Shown here: piece after piece, positions 1 through 8,543 of the stretch
Position numbering within the stretch: the stretch's first letter is position 1
Layout of the letters: each line of letters starts with the position of its first letter
Assembly: GCA_036946405.1 (NCBI GenBank)
Contig: JAQIJC010000001.1
Location: forward strand, 57,501 to 121,500
From: Sphingomonas phyllosphaerae
Lineage (GTDB): Bacteria; Pseudomonadota; Alphaproteobacteria; Sphingomonadales; Sphingomonadaceae
Length of the DNA: 64,000 bases
Reading direction: 5' to 3'
The notes under the pieces: model-generated
The model's database searches: none
What the model was told of the DNA's origin: nothing
The model's input: only the letters and a program-made list of their open reading frames with translations
Program-made: the position numbers and the translations under genes

Positions 1-2265
1 GCGGCGCGACTTTCGCGTGCGGAGGCCGACGTTCGGGCCGTCGACCGCGCGATGGACCAGCGTGTCGACGATGACGCGCGGGGGGTATTGCGTGAGCGGA
101 TCATCGCCGCGCGCGTTGCCGCCACCGCGGCGACGAGCGACCTTGCCGAGCAACTCGCGCTGGTCGACGCCCGTCTCGCCGGATTGGGCCACGCCGCCAG
201 CGCCGAGGCCAGCGACCTGCGCACGCAGCGCCAGCGGCTGTCGCGACAGCACACGATGCTCGATTCGAGCGTCAAGCGCGGGCGGCTGATCGGGGTCGAG
301 GCGCAGCAACTCGCCGACGAACTCGATCAAAGTGTTGCCGAACGCTTCAGCCAGACGATCACCGCGCACGGCCCGTCGCCGGTACTGCCCGGCTTCTGGG
401 TGGCAGTGGTCGATGCGTTGCCGCGCGACCTGCGCCGCACCGAGGGATATCTCGCTGCGGGCATCGAGGAGATCGGGCGGGCTCGGGCGAGACTGTGGCC
501 AGCGCTGCTTGGCGTCGTTGCGGCACTCGTGATCGGCTTTCCGGCGCGCGGTGCTGCGCAACGGGTGGGACAGCGCTTTTTGATCGAAGATGCGCCGGGG
601 CATCGCGTGCGCCGCTCGGCTGCCGCCATCTGGCGCGTTCTGATCGGAACATTGGCCCCCTTCCTCGCGATCGCCGTATTGATGACCGGGCTTCGCTGGG
701 CGCGCTTGCTGCCTGCGGCCTGGGAGGCGAGTGCGGATGCTCTCACCGTCGCAACCACTTACGCGTGTTTCGCCTCCGCGGTGACCGGCGCGTTGCTGAT
801 GCGGCGGCAACCGAGCTGGCGGGTTGCGCCGATCGCCGACGACGTCGCCACGCAATTGCGTCCGTACAGCCTGCTGCTCGCCGCGATCGCGTTCCTCAGC
901 TACATGCTGGAGGCGCTTGGCACCGCGACCGGCATCAGCCCGGCCGCGCAAGGCGCAACGCATGTGCTGGAAATTATCCTGCATCTTGCAATACTTGCTG
1001 GCGCGTTGCTGGCGGTAGGGCGGCTGCGGGCGCATCGCGCCGAGGAAGCGGCGACCGCGCCGGCGCGCGCCGGACTGGGCGCGGTGGCGCTGTTCGCGTG
1101 GCTGCTGGCACTGGCGACGCTCGCCGCGCTGCTGCTCGGCTTCCTCGGATTTGCCCTGTTCGTCATGCAGTTGATCGGCTGGAGCGTGGTGCTTGCCGCC
1201 GCGACCTATCTGCTGATGGCGGCCGCCGACGATCTGGCGGTGACGATCTTCGCACGCGACAGCGCGCTCGGTCGCGCCCTGTCGCGCGGATTGGGGCTGC
1301 GGGGCGCGGTCGTCGACCAATTTGGCGTGCTGTTGTCGGGTGTGGTGCGACTGACGCTCGCGCTGACCGCGCTCGGATTGTTCTTCGTACCGTTCGGGAC
1401 CGGAAGCGGGATCGGCACGCTGATGGCGCGGCTCGGCCTGCTCGCCCAGGGCGTCCAGGTCGGCGGGATCGCGGTATCGCCCGGCGCGATCGTCCGCGGG
1501 ATCGCGGTGCTGTTCATCGGGCTGGCGCTGGTGCGCGCATTCCGGCGCTGGCTGGAGGACAAATACCTGCCCGCCACCGATCTCGACGGATCGGCGCGCA
1601 ATTCGGTCGGGCTGGTCGCGCGCTATGTCGGGATCGCGCTGGCGGTGATCTGGTCGCTCGCCTCGCTGGGGATCGGCGTCGAGCGGATCGCGCTGCTGTT
1701 GTCGGCGCTGTCGGTCGGCATCGGTTTCGGCCTGCAGGCCATCACGTCCAACTTCGTGTCCGGGCTGATCCTGCTTGCCGAGCGCCCGATCAAGATCGGC
1801 GACTGGATCCGGGTCGGCACCGACGAAGGCGACGTCAAGCGGATCAGCGTCCGTTCGACCGAAATCGCGCTTGCCGATCATTCGACGCTGATCGTCCCCA
1901 ATTCCGAGCTCATCACCAAACCGGTCCTCAACAAGACGCTGTCCGGTCCGCTCGGACGTGTCCAGATCCAGTTCTCGGTACCGCTGGAAACCGATGCCGA
2001 CCGCGTCAGCGCGATCGTCGCCGAGACGTTCGCCGCCGAGCCCGACATTCTCGACGACCCCGCACCCAAGGTGTTCATCGATTCGATCGCGGACGGCCGG
2101 ATCTTCTTCAATTGCTTTGCTCATGTCGCCTCGCCGCGCGCGGCCTATAGCGCGCGCAGTGCCTCGCTCACCGTATTGCTGCGCCGCTTTCGCAAAGAAA
2201 ACATCGACATAGGAACGAAGCCGCAAAGAATGGAGCTTATCTCAAACAAAGATGACCCGAATTGA
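1..2265 (+). CDS. MscS-family mechanosensitive channel with N-terminal DUF3772-like region (5' partial)
   Basis: The reading frame is open from base 1 and contains an internal ATG at 52, so the gene almost certainly begins upstream of the window. From that ATG, 737 residues remain. A soluble N-terminal part, which looks like the DUF3772 region of large MscS proteins, is followed from about residue 150 by many hydrophobic helices. The last 200 residues form the MscS core: the pore helix and beta domain with SNFVSGLILLAERPIKIGDW near residue 565, then IVPNSELITKPVLN. The protein should sit in the inner membrane and open under turgor stress. Large MscS paralogues of this kind are common in alphaproteobacteria; the gating range cannot be inferred. 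The next gene follows after 61 bp on the same strand. Confidence 0.85.
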   Translation, partial: AARLSRAEADVRAVDRAMDQRVDDDARGVLRERIIAARVAATAATSDLAEQLALVDARLAGLGHAASAEASDLRTQRQRLSRQHTMLDSSVKRGRLIGVEAQQLADELDQSVAERFSQTITAHGPSPVLPGFWVAVVDALPRDLRRTEGYLAAGIEEIGRARARLWPALLGVVAALVIGFPARGAAQRVGQRFLIEDAPGHRVRRSAAAIWRVLIGTLAPFLAIAVLMTGLRWARLLPAAWEASADALTVATTYACFASAVTGALLMRRQPSWRVAPIADDVATQLRPYSLLLAAIAFLSYMLEALGTATGISPAAQGATHVLEIILHLAILAGALLAVGRLRAHRAEEAATAPARAGLGAVALFAWLLALATLAALLLGFLGFALFVMQLIGWSVVLAAATYLLMAAADDLAVTIFARDSALGRALSRGLGLRGAVVDQFGVLLSGVVRLTLALTALGLFFVPFGTGSGIGTLMARLGLLAQGVQVGGIAVSPGAIVRGIAVLFIGLALVRAFRRWLEDKYLPATDLDGSARNSVGLVARYVGIALAVIWSLASLGIGVERIALLLSALSVGIGFGLQAITSNFVSGLILLAERPIKIGDWIRVGTDEGDVKRISVRSTEIALADHSTLIVPNSELITKPVLNKTLSGPLGRVQIQFSVPLETDADRVSAIVAETFAAEPDILDDPAPKVFIDSIADGRIFFNCFAHVASPRAAYSARSASLTVLLRRFRKENIDIGTKPQRMELISNKDDPN

Positions 2266-2326
2266 TGCCTTCCTAACCAACTTACGATAAACATGCAGGA
2301 GGGGAAGTTTACTGCGGGGGACGCGT

Positions 2327-4279
2327 GTGCTTGGGAGAAAAATCCGTCGACTGTATCGATGGTATGCCGATGTCGGCAGGAATCCCCGCCTCGCCATAGC
2401 CCAAGCCACGGCTATTCAACGACAATTGCCCTTTCTCTACGCCGTGTTGCTCGTCAACTCACTGGTGATCGTCGCTACCCACCACGCTGTCGTTCCCCTT
2501 GCGCTCAGCACGTCGGTTCCGCTGGCGCTTTGCATGCTCAGCAGCGTGCGGCTGGTCTATTGGACGCGCCGGGCGCGACGCGGCGAAACGCTCGGCCCGG
2601 CCAAGGCGAAGGGTCGGCTTCGCAGGATCATAATGATCGGAACGTGCCTGGCGCTCGCCTATACGGCCTGGGCGATCGCGCTCCTGGGATACGGCGATGC
2701 GGCCCAGAAAGCGCATATGATGATCTACGTCACGACCACCGTGATCGGCTGCATGTTCTGCCTCAGCGCGCTGCCACAAGCCGCGATGCTGGTGGGCGTG
2801 ATCGTGGTTCCTGCCTTCGTCGGCATCTGCCTGGCGCAGCATGACACGATATGCACCGTCATGGCGGTGAATGTCGCGGTGGTGTTGACCGTGTTGCTGC
2901 GCGTGCTGTTCAACAGCTTCGATCAATTCCGACGACAGGTGATCTCGCAAAGCCGGTTCGAACGCCAGCATGACGAACTGGTCCGGCTGAATCGTGAGAA
3001 CGAGCGGCTGGCGCGTACCGACAGCCTGACCGCACTTCCCAACCGCCGCCGCTTCCACGACGATCTCGCCGAGCTGGTGACCGGCGCCAACGCCATGCCC
3101 TTCGCGGTCGGGCTGCTCGACCTCGATCGCTTCAAGCCGGTCAACGACACCTTCGGTCATCATGTCGGCGACATCCTGCTGGTGCAATTGGCGGAGCGGG
3201 TACAGGGACTGCTCGCGCCAGGCGCGACATTGTATCGACTCGGCGGCGACGAGTTCGGTCTATTGGTCGCGGGCGGGCCACATGCGGCGGCGATCGTCGG
3301 CGAACGGCTGTGCGCCGCCTTGCTCGCGCCGTTCGGCATCGGCGAGTTGACCGTTACGGTCGGCGGCTCGCTGGGGATCGCATCGTTTCCCGAAGCCGGG
3401 CTGGTCGCGACCGAATTGTTCGACCGGGCCGATTACGCGCTCTATCATGCCAAACGCGTCCAGGGCGGGGGCATGTGCATCTTCACCCCCGATCTCGAAA
3501 CCGCGATCCGACGCGAACGCGCGATCGAAGCGGCGTTGCAGGCCTGCGTGTTCGACGAGGAACTGCAGGTCTATGGCCAGCCGATCGTCGGTGCGCGTAC
3601 CGGGCAGGTCGACGCGATCGAGCTGCTGGCGCGCTGGCACAGTCCGCTGATCGGCGAGGTATCGCCATGCGACTTCATCACGATCGCGGAGCGGTCGACG
3701 CTGATCCACGGGATCACGCTGGCGATGTTCCGCAAGGGTTTGGCCGCCGCGCGGCTGCTGCCACCCGACGTCTCGCTGTCGTTCAACGTCTCGGCGTGCG
3801 ACCTCCATTCGCCGGCCACGCTGACCGAAATCAAACGCGAACTGCTCGCGTCGGGGGTCGCGCCGGCACGGATCTGGATCGAGGTCACCGAAACCGCCGT
3901 CATGCGCGATCCCGCCGCCGCGCGGCGGGTATTGCAGCGTCTGCGTCGGCTTGGCGTGAAGATCGCGCTCGACGATTTCGGCACCGGCCATTCCAGTCTC
4001 AGCAATCTGCGCCAGTTACCGCTCGACAAAGTGAAGATCGACCGCAGCTTCATCGACGACCTTCAGCCGCAGCGCGGCCGGGCGGTGGTGAAGGCGATGA
4101 TCGGGCTGTGCCGCGCGCTGTCGCTCGAATGCGTCGCGGAGGGCGTGCAGACCGCCGATCAGCTCGAAACCTTGTTGCGGATGGGGTGCGAGCACATGCA
4201 GGGCTATCTCTTCTCGGAACCGTTGCCGGTGGCGCTGCTTCCCGACGTGGTGCGGATCATCGAGCGCCGCGCCGCCTGA
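2327..4279 (+). CDS. Membrane GGDEF-EAL protein (c-di-GMP turnover)
   Basis: This is a 650-residue protein with about six hydrophobic helices in residues 35-210, a GGDEF domain and an EAL domain. The cyclase signature is intact (GGDEF at residues 306-310). No RxxD inhibitory site stands before it, so product inhibition is unlikely. The phosphodiesterase domain has the variant EL-L (E432) in place of EAL, but the other metal and catalytic signatures are present (NVSACDL, EVTETAVM, DDFGTG near 548, AEGVQT, MQGYLFSEP), so both activities are possible. The start is GTG at 2327; a purine-rich AGGAGGGGAA stretch lies about 20 bp upstream, which is far for a ribosome binding site. The hydrophobic sensor region matches no domain I can name. 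Confidence 0.9.
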   Translation: MLGRKIRRLYRWYADVGRNPRLAIAQATAIQRQLPFLYAVLLVNSLVIVATHHAVVPLALSTSVPLALCMLSSVRLVYWTRRARRGETLGPAKAKGRLRRIIMIGTCLALAYTAWAIALLGYGDAAQKAHMMIYVTTTVIGCMFCLSALPQAAMLVGVIVVPAFVGICLAQHDTICTVMAVNVAVVLTVLLRVLFNSFDQFRRQVISQSRFERQHDELVRLNRENERLARTDSLTALPNRRRFHDDLAELVTGANAMPFAVGLLDLDRFKPVNDTFGHHVGDILLVQLAERVQGLLAPGATLYRLGGDEFGLLVAGGPHAAAIVGERLCAALLAPFGIGELTVTVGGSLGIASFPEAGLVATELFDRADYALYHAKRVQGGGMCIFTPDLETAIRRERAIEAALQACVFDEELQVYGQPIVGARTGQVDAIELLARWHSPLIGEVSPCDFITIAERSTLIHGITLAMFRKGLAAARLLPPDVSLSFNVSACDLHSPATLTEIKRELLASGVAPARIWIEVTETAVMRDPAAARRVLQRLRRLGVKIALDDFGTGHSSLSNLRQLPLDKVKIDRSFIDDLQPQRGRAVVKAMIGLCRALSLECVAEGVQTADQLETLLRMGCEHMQGYLFSEPLPVALLPDVVRIIERRAA

Positions 4280-4320
4280 TCGGCCGCGTCGTGTGATTTC
4301 GGGGCCGTGCGCATCCATGC

Positions 4321-4590
4321 TAGGGTCTGTACTCTATCGCCACAAGGATCGTGATCGACCGTGGAAGGCCGCCCACGAGGAGCGCAGCGCAGCCGGGTAG
4401 CGGCGCTACCCGCAAGCAAGCGACGAAGCTGGGCGGCCTTCCACGGTCGACCGCTTCGCGGCGGGCGGATTTTTGCGCCATGCGGCGTCGCGCGTCGGTC
4501 ACGATGCGAGAGCATCGCTCCCTCCTTGCTCCTGGCCTGGCGCAAAAATCCGCTCCGTCACGACCTTGTGGCGATCGAGTACAGACCCTA
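4321..4590. mobile_element. MITE-like element T1 with 30-bp inverted termini and TA flanks
   Basis: This fills most of the 324-bp gap 4280-4603. The outer ends TAGGGTCTGTACTC and GAGTACAGACCCTA are perfect inverted repeats; with one mismatch and a one-base indel the pairing continues through ATCGCCACAAGG to more than 30 bp. The element is preceded by C and followed by G (C-TA...TA-G), the pattern left by IS630/Tc1-type insertion at CTAG with TA duplication. Inside are two further nested inverted repeats, GGAAGGCCGCCCA with its complement around 4361-4445 and GGATTTTTGCGCCA with its complement around 4468-4553. No transposase is encoded. A core near 4490-4535 containing GTCGGTCACGATGC and GCATCGCTCCCTCCT recurs in the element at 38114-38303. 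Confidence 0.75.
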
Positions 4591-4603
4591 GCGCACGCCG
4601 CTC

Positions 4604-5797
4604 ATGCCGCGCGCTTTCCCCCCGACCTACCGGTTACTCGTCGCCTTTTCGCTCGCCCATGCCGGCGCGGTGATCGGTTACCTGCCGTTCCTGTCGCTGC
4701 TGCTGCCGCTCAAGATCGACCGGCTGGCGGGTGAGGCGCGGATCGGCTGGCTGACGGTGGCGATCGTGCTCGGCGCGGCGACCGCCAGCGGCGCGAACGT
4801 CCTGTTCGGCTGGCTCAGCGACCGATCGGTGAGGCGCGGCGGCGGACGGCGCGGGTGGATCGCGGGCGGGCTGGTCGCGCTGTCGGTCAGTTACGCCGCG
4901 ATCGCGACCGCCGCGCAACCGGTGGTGCTGATCGCGGCGGTGCTGGCGTTCCAGTGCGCGGTCAACGCGGTGCTCGCGCCGATGATGGCAATCATGGCCG
5001 ACGAAATCCCCGACGATCAGCGCGGGCTGGCGGGCGGATTGCTCGCGATCGGACCGCCGGCCGCGGGCGCGGTTTCGGCGATGCTGGTCGCCGATGCCGG
5101 CCGGAGCGAGGCGGCGCAGTTGGTCCTCATCGCCGGGCTGTCGGTCGCGGCGGTGCTACCCTTGCTGTTCGTCCGGCGCGCACCGATGCCCGCCGCGCCA
5201 CGATCGCCCAGCGTAGCGCCCGCGCATCGGCTGTGGGTCGCCAGCCTCGCGCGATTGCTGGTCCAACTCGCCGGGGGCGCATTGTCGCTGTACCTGCTCT
5301 ATTATTTCCAGAGCATCGCCGGCAGCGTTCCGCCCGCGACGCTGGCCACGCGCGTCGGCACGTTGCTGACGATCAGCTACATCCTGCCTTTACCCGTCGC
5401 GGTGCTCGCCGGGCGATTGTCGGATCAGGCGGCGCGGCGCACGCCGTTTCTGGTCGGCGCGGCGGTCGTGGCGACGATCGGGCTGCTGGCGATGGCCGTC
5501 GTCGCACATCCGGTGGCGGGGGCGATCGGCTTCGTCACCTATTCGGTAGCGGCGGCGGTGTTCCTCGCGCTGCATCAGGCCTTTGCAGTACGACTGCTAC
5601 CCGACCCGCATCACCGCGGGCGCGATCTCGGGCTCATCAACCTGTCGAACACGGTGCCGTCGCTGCTCGGACCGCTGCTGACCTGGGCATTGGCGACGCC
5701 GGGCGACTTCACGCTGCTGCTCCTGGTGCTCGCCGGATTGACGCTCGCGGGGGGCGTGCTGATCGTGCCGTTGCGGCGTCGGCGGGGGCATGTGTAG
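4604..5797 (+). CDS. MFS transporter
   Basis: This 397-residue protein has about twelve hydrophobic segments. The first cytoplasmic loop carries FGWLSDRSVRRGGGRRGW, which matches the major facilitator motif A (G-x-x-x-D-R-x-G-R-R/K). A second-half equivalent reads LAGRLSDQAARRTPF. The fold suggests a sugar-porter or drug-exporter-like MFS protein of the inner membrane, but no substrate can be assigned. It starts 13 bp after the MITE-like element T1 ends, so its promoter must lie in or upstream of that element. It is convergent with the lysR gene, with a family A palindrome between them. Confidence 0.8.
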   Translation: MPRAFPPTYRLLVAFSLAHAGAVIGYLPFLSLLLPLKIDRLAGEARIGWLTVAIVLGAATASGANVLFGWLSDRSVRRGGGRRGWIAGGLVALSVSYAAIATAAQPVVLIAAVLAFQCAVNAVLAPMMAIMADEIPDDQRGLAGGLLAIGPPAAGAVSAMLVADAGRSEAAQLVLIAGLSVAAVLPLLFVRRAPMPAAPRSPSVAPAHRLWVASLARLLVQLAGGALSLYLLYYFQSIAGSVPPATLATRVGTLLTISYILPLPVAVLAGRLSDQAARRTPFLVGAAVVATIGLLAMAVVAHPVAGAIGFVTYSVAAAVFLALHQAFAVRLLPDPHHRGRDLGLINLSNTVPSLLGPLLTWALATPGDFTLLLLVLAGLTLAGGVLIVPLRRRRGHV

Positions 5798-5881
5798 CGC
5801 GGGGCGCGGTTTTCCGATGGCGCGGTGCGTGTCGGAAACAGACGTCAGGTATTCGATCTATCCCGCCTGAACTATCTCCCG

Positions 5882-5978
5882 CCGTCACCCGGACGTGTTC
5901 CGGGGTCTACCGTTCCGCAAGAGCAACCGCCCGTATGCTGGCGGAACGGTGGATGCCGGAACACGTCCGGCATGACGG
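5882..5978. repeat. Family A palindromic repeat
   Basis: An imperfect palindrome of about 97 bp. Its arms CCGGACGTGTTCCGG and CCGGAACACGTCCGG enclose a second pair, GTTCCGC and GCGGAAC. It ends in CATGACGG. Other copies are at 33564-33662 and 38508-38604. It lies between two convergent genes and could end transcription from both sides, although no U-tract is visible. Confidence 0.85.
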
Positions 5979-6013
5979 GTGGCGGCTACGCTTCGGCTTT
6001 GATGGATGACGCT

Positions 6014-6805
6014 CTACCGTCCGAGCGCCTCGACCAGCACCTGCACCTTGCGCTGCCGCCACTGCGGGGTCGGCGCGACCAGCCAATAGCCGAGCCGCGA
6101 TGGCTGCGCTTCCCCGACCACCACGACGCGACCGGCGGCGATGTCGCGCGCCGCGAGCATCTCGGGGACCGTCGCGCGACCCAGCCCGGCGGCTGCGGCG
6201 TCGATCGCCAGCCCGGCGTCGCCGACGCGCACCTGCCCGGCGCTGTCCGGCTCGGGCGCGCCAGGCCACAGGATCGCGGTGTCCGCCGCGCCCTCGGCGC
6301 GCGCGACCGTCACCAGCCCCTCGCTTTCGATCGCCTCGCCCTCGTGCGCGCCCGGCCCCTCGCCCCAACGGACCGCGAGATCGAGGTTGGCCTCGGTGAA
6401 GTCCATTCCCTCGTCCGCGGCGACCAGCACGAAGCGGAGGTCGGGGTCGGCCGCAGCGATCTCGGCCAATCGCGGTAGCAACCATTTCTCGGTCACGTCG
6501 CGCGGGGCCGCGATCGTCAGCGACTTGGACGATTGCCCGGCCTGCATCGCGCGCACCGCTTCCTCGAATTCGAGGAACGCCTGCCGGAGCGGCGCGAGCC
6601 CGGCCTCGCCCTCCGGGGTGAGTTCCAGCCCCTTGGTGGTGCGGCGGAACAGCACGACGCCGAGCGTATCCTCGAGCGCGCGGATCTGCTGCCCGACGGC
6701 AGCGGGGGTCACCGCCAGCTCGTCGGCGGCGCGGGTGAAGGACAGATGACGCGCCGCGGCGTCCAGCACGCGCAGCCCGTTGAGCGGCAGATGCGTCCGC
6801 TTCAC
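6014..6805 (-). CDS. LysR-family transcriptional regulator (GcvA-like)
   Basis: The protein has 263 residues when read from the GTG at 6805, four bases downstream of the apaG stop codon. A longer frame continues upstream but only overlaps apaG in another phase, and the sequence from GTG (VKRTHLPLNGLRVLDAAAR) matches the usual GcvA-type beginning. The winged helix-turn-helix occupies residues 1-65 (SFTRAADELAVTPAAVGQQI, then LFRR). The substrate-binding domain follows and is a little short for the family. The gene is third in an apparent metZ-apaG-lysR operon. Its target genes and effector are not visible from sequence. Confidence 0.85.
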   Translation of the reverse strand: MKRTHLPLNGLRVLDAAARHLSFTRAADELAVTPAAVGQQIRALEDTLGVVLFRRTTKGLELTPEGEAGLAPLRQAFLEFEEAVRAMQAGQSSKSLTIAAPRDVTEKWLLPRLAEIAAADPDLRFVLVAADEGMDFTEANLDLAVRWGEGPGAHEGEAIESEGLVTVARAEGAADTAILWPGAPEPDSAGQVRVGDAGLAIDAAAAGLGRATVPEMLAARDIAAGRVVVVGEAQPSRLGYWLVAPTPQWRQRKVQVLVEALGR

Positions 6806-6809
6806 CGCG

Positions 6810-7208
6810 CTACTCCGCCACCGCCGGCGCGTGGAGCGCGAAGCGCGGGATCGCGACGTCGAACACGCGTCCGTCCTCGGCGACCATGCGATAGCTGCCC
6901 TGCATCGTGCCGCTGGGCGTCGACAGCGGGCAGCCGGACACATAGTCGTAGCTGCCCTCGGGACGGATCACCGGCTGTTCGCCGACGACGCCCTCGCCCT
7001 CGACGGTGTGGCGCGCGCCGCCGCCGTCGGTGATGATCCAGTGCCGCGTCAGCAACTGCACCGCGCCCGCGCCGTCGTTCTCAATACGGATGTGATAGGC
7101 CCAGAACCAGCGCCCGCGCGCCGGCTCCGACTGTTCGGCGAGATAGCTGACCGAAACGCGCACGGTGACGTTCTCGGTCGTGGCGGCGTCGGTGAACAGC
7201 GCCTCCAT
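6810..7208 (-). CDS. apaG: ApaG protein
   Basis: A 132-residue single-domain protein of the ApaG/DUF525 family, an immunoglobulin-like beta sandwich found alone in bacteria and in some F-box proteins. The family core RGRWFWAYHIRIEN, LLTRHWIITD, GEGVVGEQPVI and SYDYVSGCPL is fully present, and the length is normal. A GTG at 7226 overlaps the metZ stop codon as GTGA and would add six residues; coupling to metZ makes that start plausible too. The biochemical role of ApaG is still poorly defined (the name comes from the apaH region of enterobacteria). Confidence 0.9.
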   Translation of the reverse strand: MEALFTDAATTENVTVRVSVSYLAEQSEPARGRWFWAYHIRIENDGAGAVQLLTRHWIITDGGGARHTVEGEGVVGEQPVIRPEGSYDYVSGCPLSTPSGTMQGSYRMVAEDGRVFDVAIPRFALHAPAVAE

Positions 7209-7222
7209 GCCGGTGGCGATGC

Positions 7223-8428
7223 TCACAACCCGACCTGCCGCAACGCGCGGTCGAGGTCGTCGATCAGGTCCTGCGGATCCTCGAGCCCGACGTTGAGGCG
7301 GAGCAGCCCCTCGGTGACGCCCATCTCGGCGCGCGCCTCGGCCGAGACGCCGTAATGGGTGGTCGAGGCGGGATGCGTCATCAGCGAGCGCGAATCGCCG
7401 ATGTTGTTCGAGATGTCGATCAGCTCCAGCGCGTTGAGCAGGGCATGCGCCTGCGCGCGATCCTCGACCTCGAACGCGAAGATGCCGCCGACCGCGCTCA
7501 TCTGCGACATGGCGAGATCGTGCTGCGGATGGCTCGGCAGGCCGGGGTGGAGGATGCGCGGGACGCGCGCTTCGAGGAAGCGCCCGACCGCCAGCGCATT
7601 CTCCGACTGGCGACGGATGCGCAGGTCGAGCGTCTCCAGCCCCTTGAGCACCACCCAGGCGTTGAACGCGCTGAGCGTCGGCCCGGTGTTGCGCGTGAAC
7701 GGCAGCAGCGTGTTGTCGATGAAGTCCTGCGTCCCGCACACCGCCCCGGCGAGCACGCGGCCCTGCCCGTCCATCATCTTGGTCGCGGAATAAGCCGTCA
7801 CGTCCGCGCCGAATTCCATCGGCCGCTGAAGCGCGGGGGTGGCGAAGGCATTGTCGACGACGCTGGTGATCCCGCGCTCGCGCGCGATCCCGCACACCGC
7901 CCGCAGGTCCACCACGTCCATGGTCGGATTGGCGGGGGTCTCGAAGAAGAAGACCTTGGTATTGGGGCGCACCGCATCCCGAAACGCTTGCGGATCGCGC
8001 GCGTCGACGGTGGTGGTCTGGATGCCGAACTTTGGCAGCAGGGTATCGACCAGCCAGCGGCACGAGCCGAACGCCGCGCGCCCCGCGACGACATGATCGC
8101 CCTGTTGCAGCTGGCAGAGCAGCACCGCGGTCATCGCCGCCATGCCGGTCGCCATCGTCCGGCACGCTTCGGCCCCCTCCAGCAACGCGATCCGCTGTTC
8201 GAGCATCTCGACGGTCGGATTTTGGAGTCGCGAATAGGTCATGCCGGTCTGTTCACCGGCGAAGCGCGCCGCCGCATCCTCGGCGCGATCGTAGCAATAG
8301 CCCGATGTCAGGAACATCGCCTCGGATGTTTCACCATATTCCGACCGGGCGGTGCCGCCGCGAACCGCGAGGGTCGCAGGGCGCCAGTTCTGGGTGATCG
8401 ACCGATCCTGTCCGCTATGCCGCTTCAT
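7223..8428 (-). CDS. metZ: O-succinylhomoserine sulfhydrylase
   Basis: A 401-residue PLP enzyme of the Cys/Met metabolism (gamma) family, which makes homocysteine from O-succinylhomoserine and sulfide in methionine synthesis. The PLP lysine is K217 in AYSATKMMDGQ. Upstream are the phosphate-binding MATGMAAM stretch near residue 92 and the aspartate of SVVDNAFATP. The substitution pattern (sulfhydrylase rather than cystathionine synthase) is judged from overall resemblance to MetZ, so the exact donor is less certain than the family. It leads an operon with apaG and lysR and is divergent from the glycosyltransferase gene at 8544. Confidence 0.88.
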   Translation of the reverse strand: MKRHSGQDRSITQNWRPATLAVRGGTARSEYGETSEAMFLTSGYCYDRAEDAAARFAGEQTGMTYSRLQNPTVEMLEQRIALLEGAEACRTMATGMAAMTAVLLCQLQQGDHVVAGRAAFGSCRWLVDTLLPKFGIQTTTVDARDPQAFRDAVRPNTKVFFFETPANPTMDVVDLRAVCGIARERGITSVVDNAFATPALQRPMEFGADVTAYSATKMMDGQGRVLAGAVCGTQDFIDNTLLPFTRNTGPTLSAFNAWVVLKGLETLDLRIRRQSENALAVGRFLEARVPRILHPGLPSHPQHDLAMSQMSAVGGIFAFEVEDRAQAHALLNALELIDISNNIGDSRSLMTHPASTTHYGVSAEARAEMGVTEGLLRLNVGLEDPQDLIDDLDRALRQVGL

Positions 8429-8543
8429 GCCCCCGCTTAGCCTCCGCGCCCCCGTCAGAACAAGTCAAACCGTCACCAGCGGGCTTGTCGGCGCCGCGTG
8501 GCTGTCGCAAGCCCGCGCGGCGCGTGGCGGAGGAAAAGCGGCG

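Noticed and set aside
4351..4734. Small open frames within element T1
   Set aside because: They are translations of inverted repeats rich in Arg and Pro, with no ribosome site and no resemblance to transposases.
6806..6943. N-terminal extension of the LysR regulator
   Set aside because: The 46 extra residues are read from the apaG coding region in another frame and are Arg/Ser-rich.
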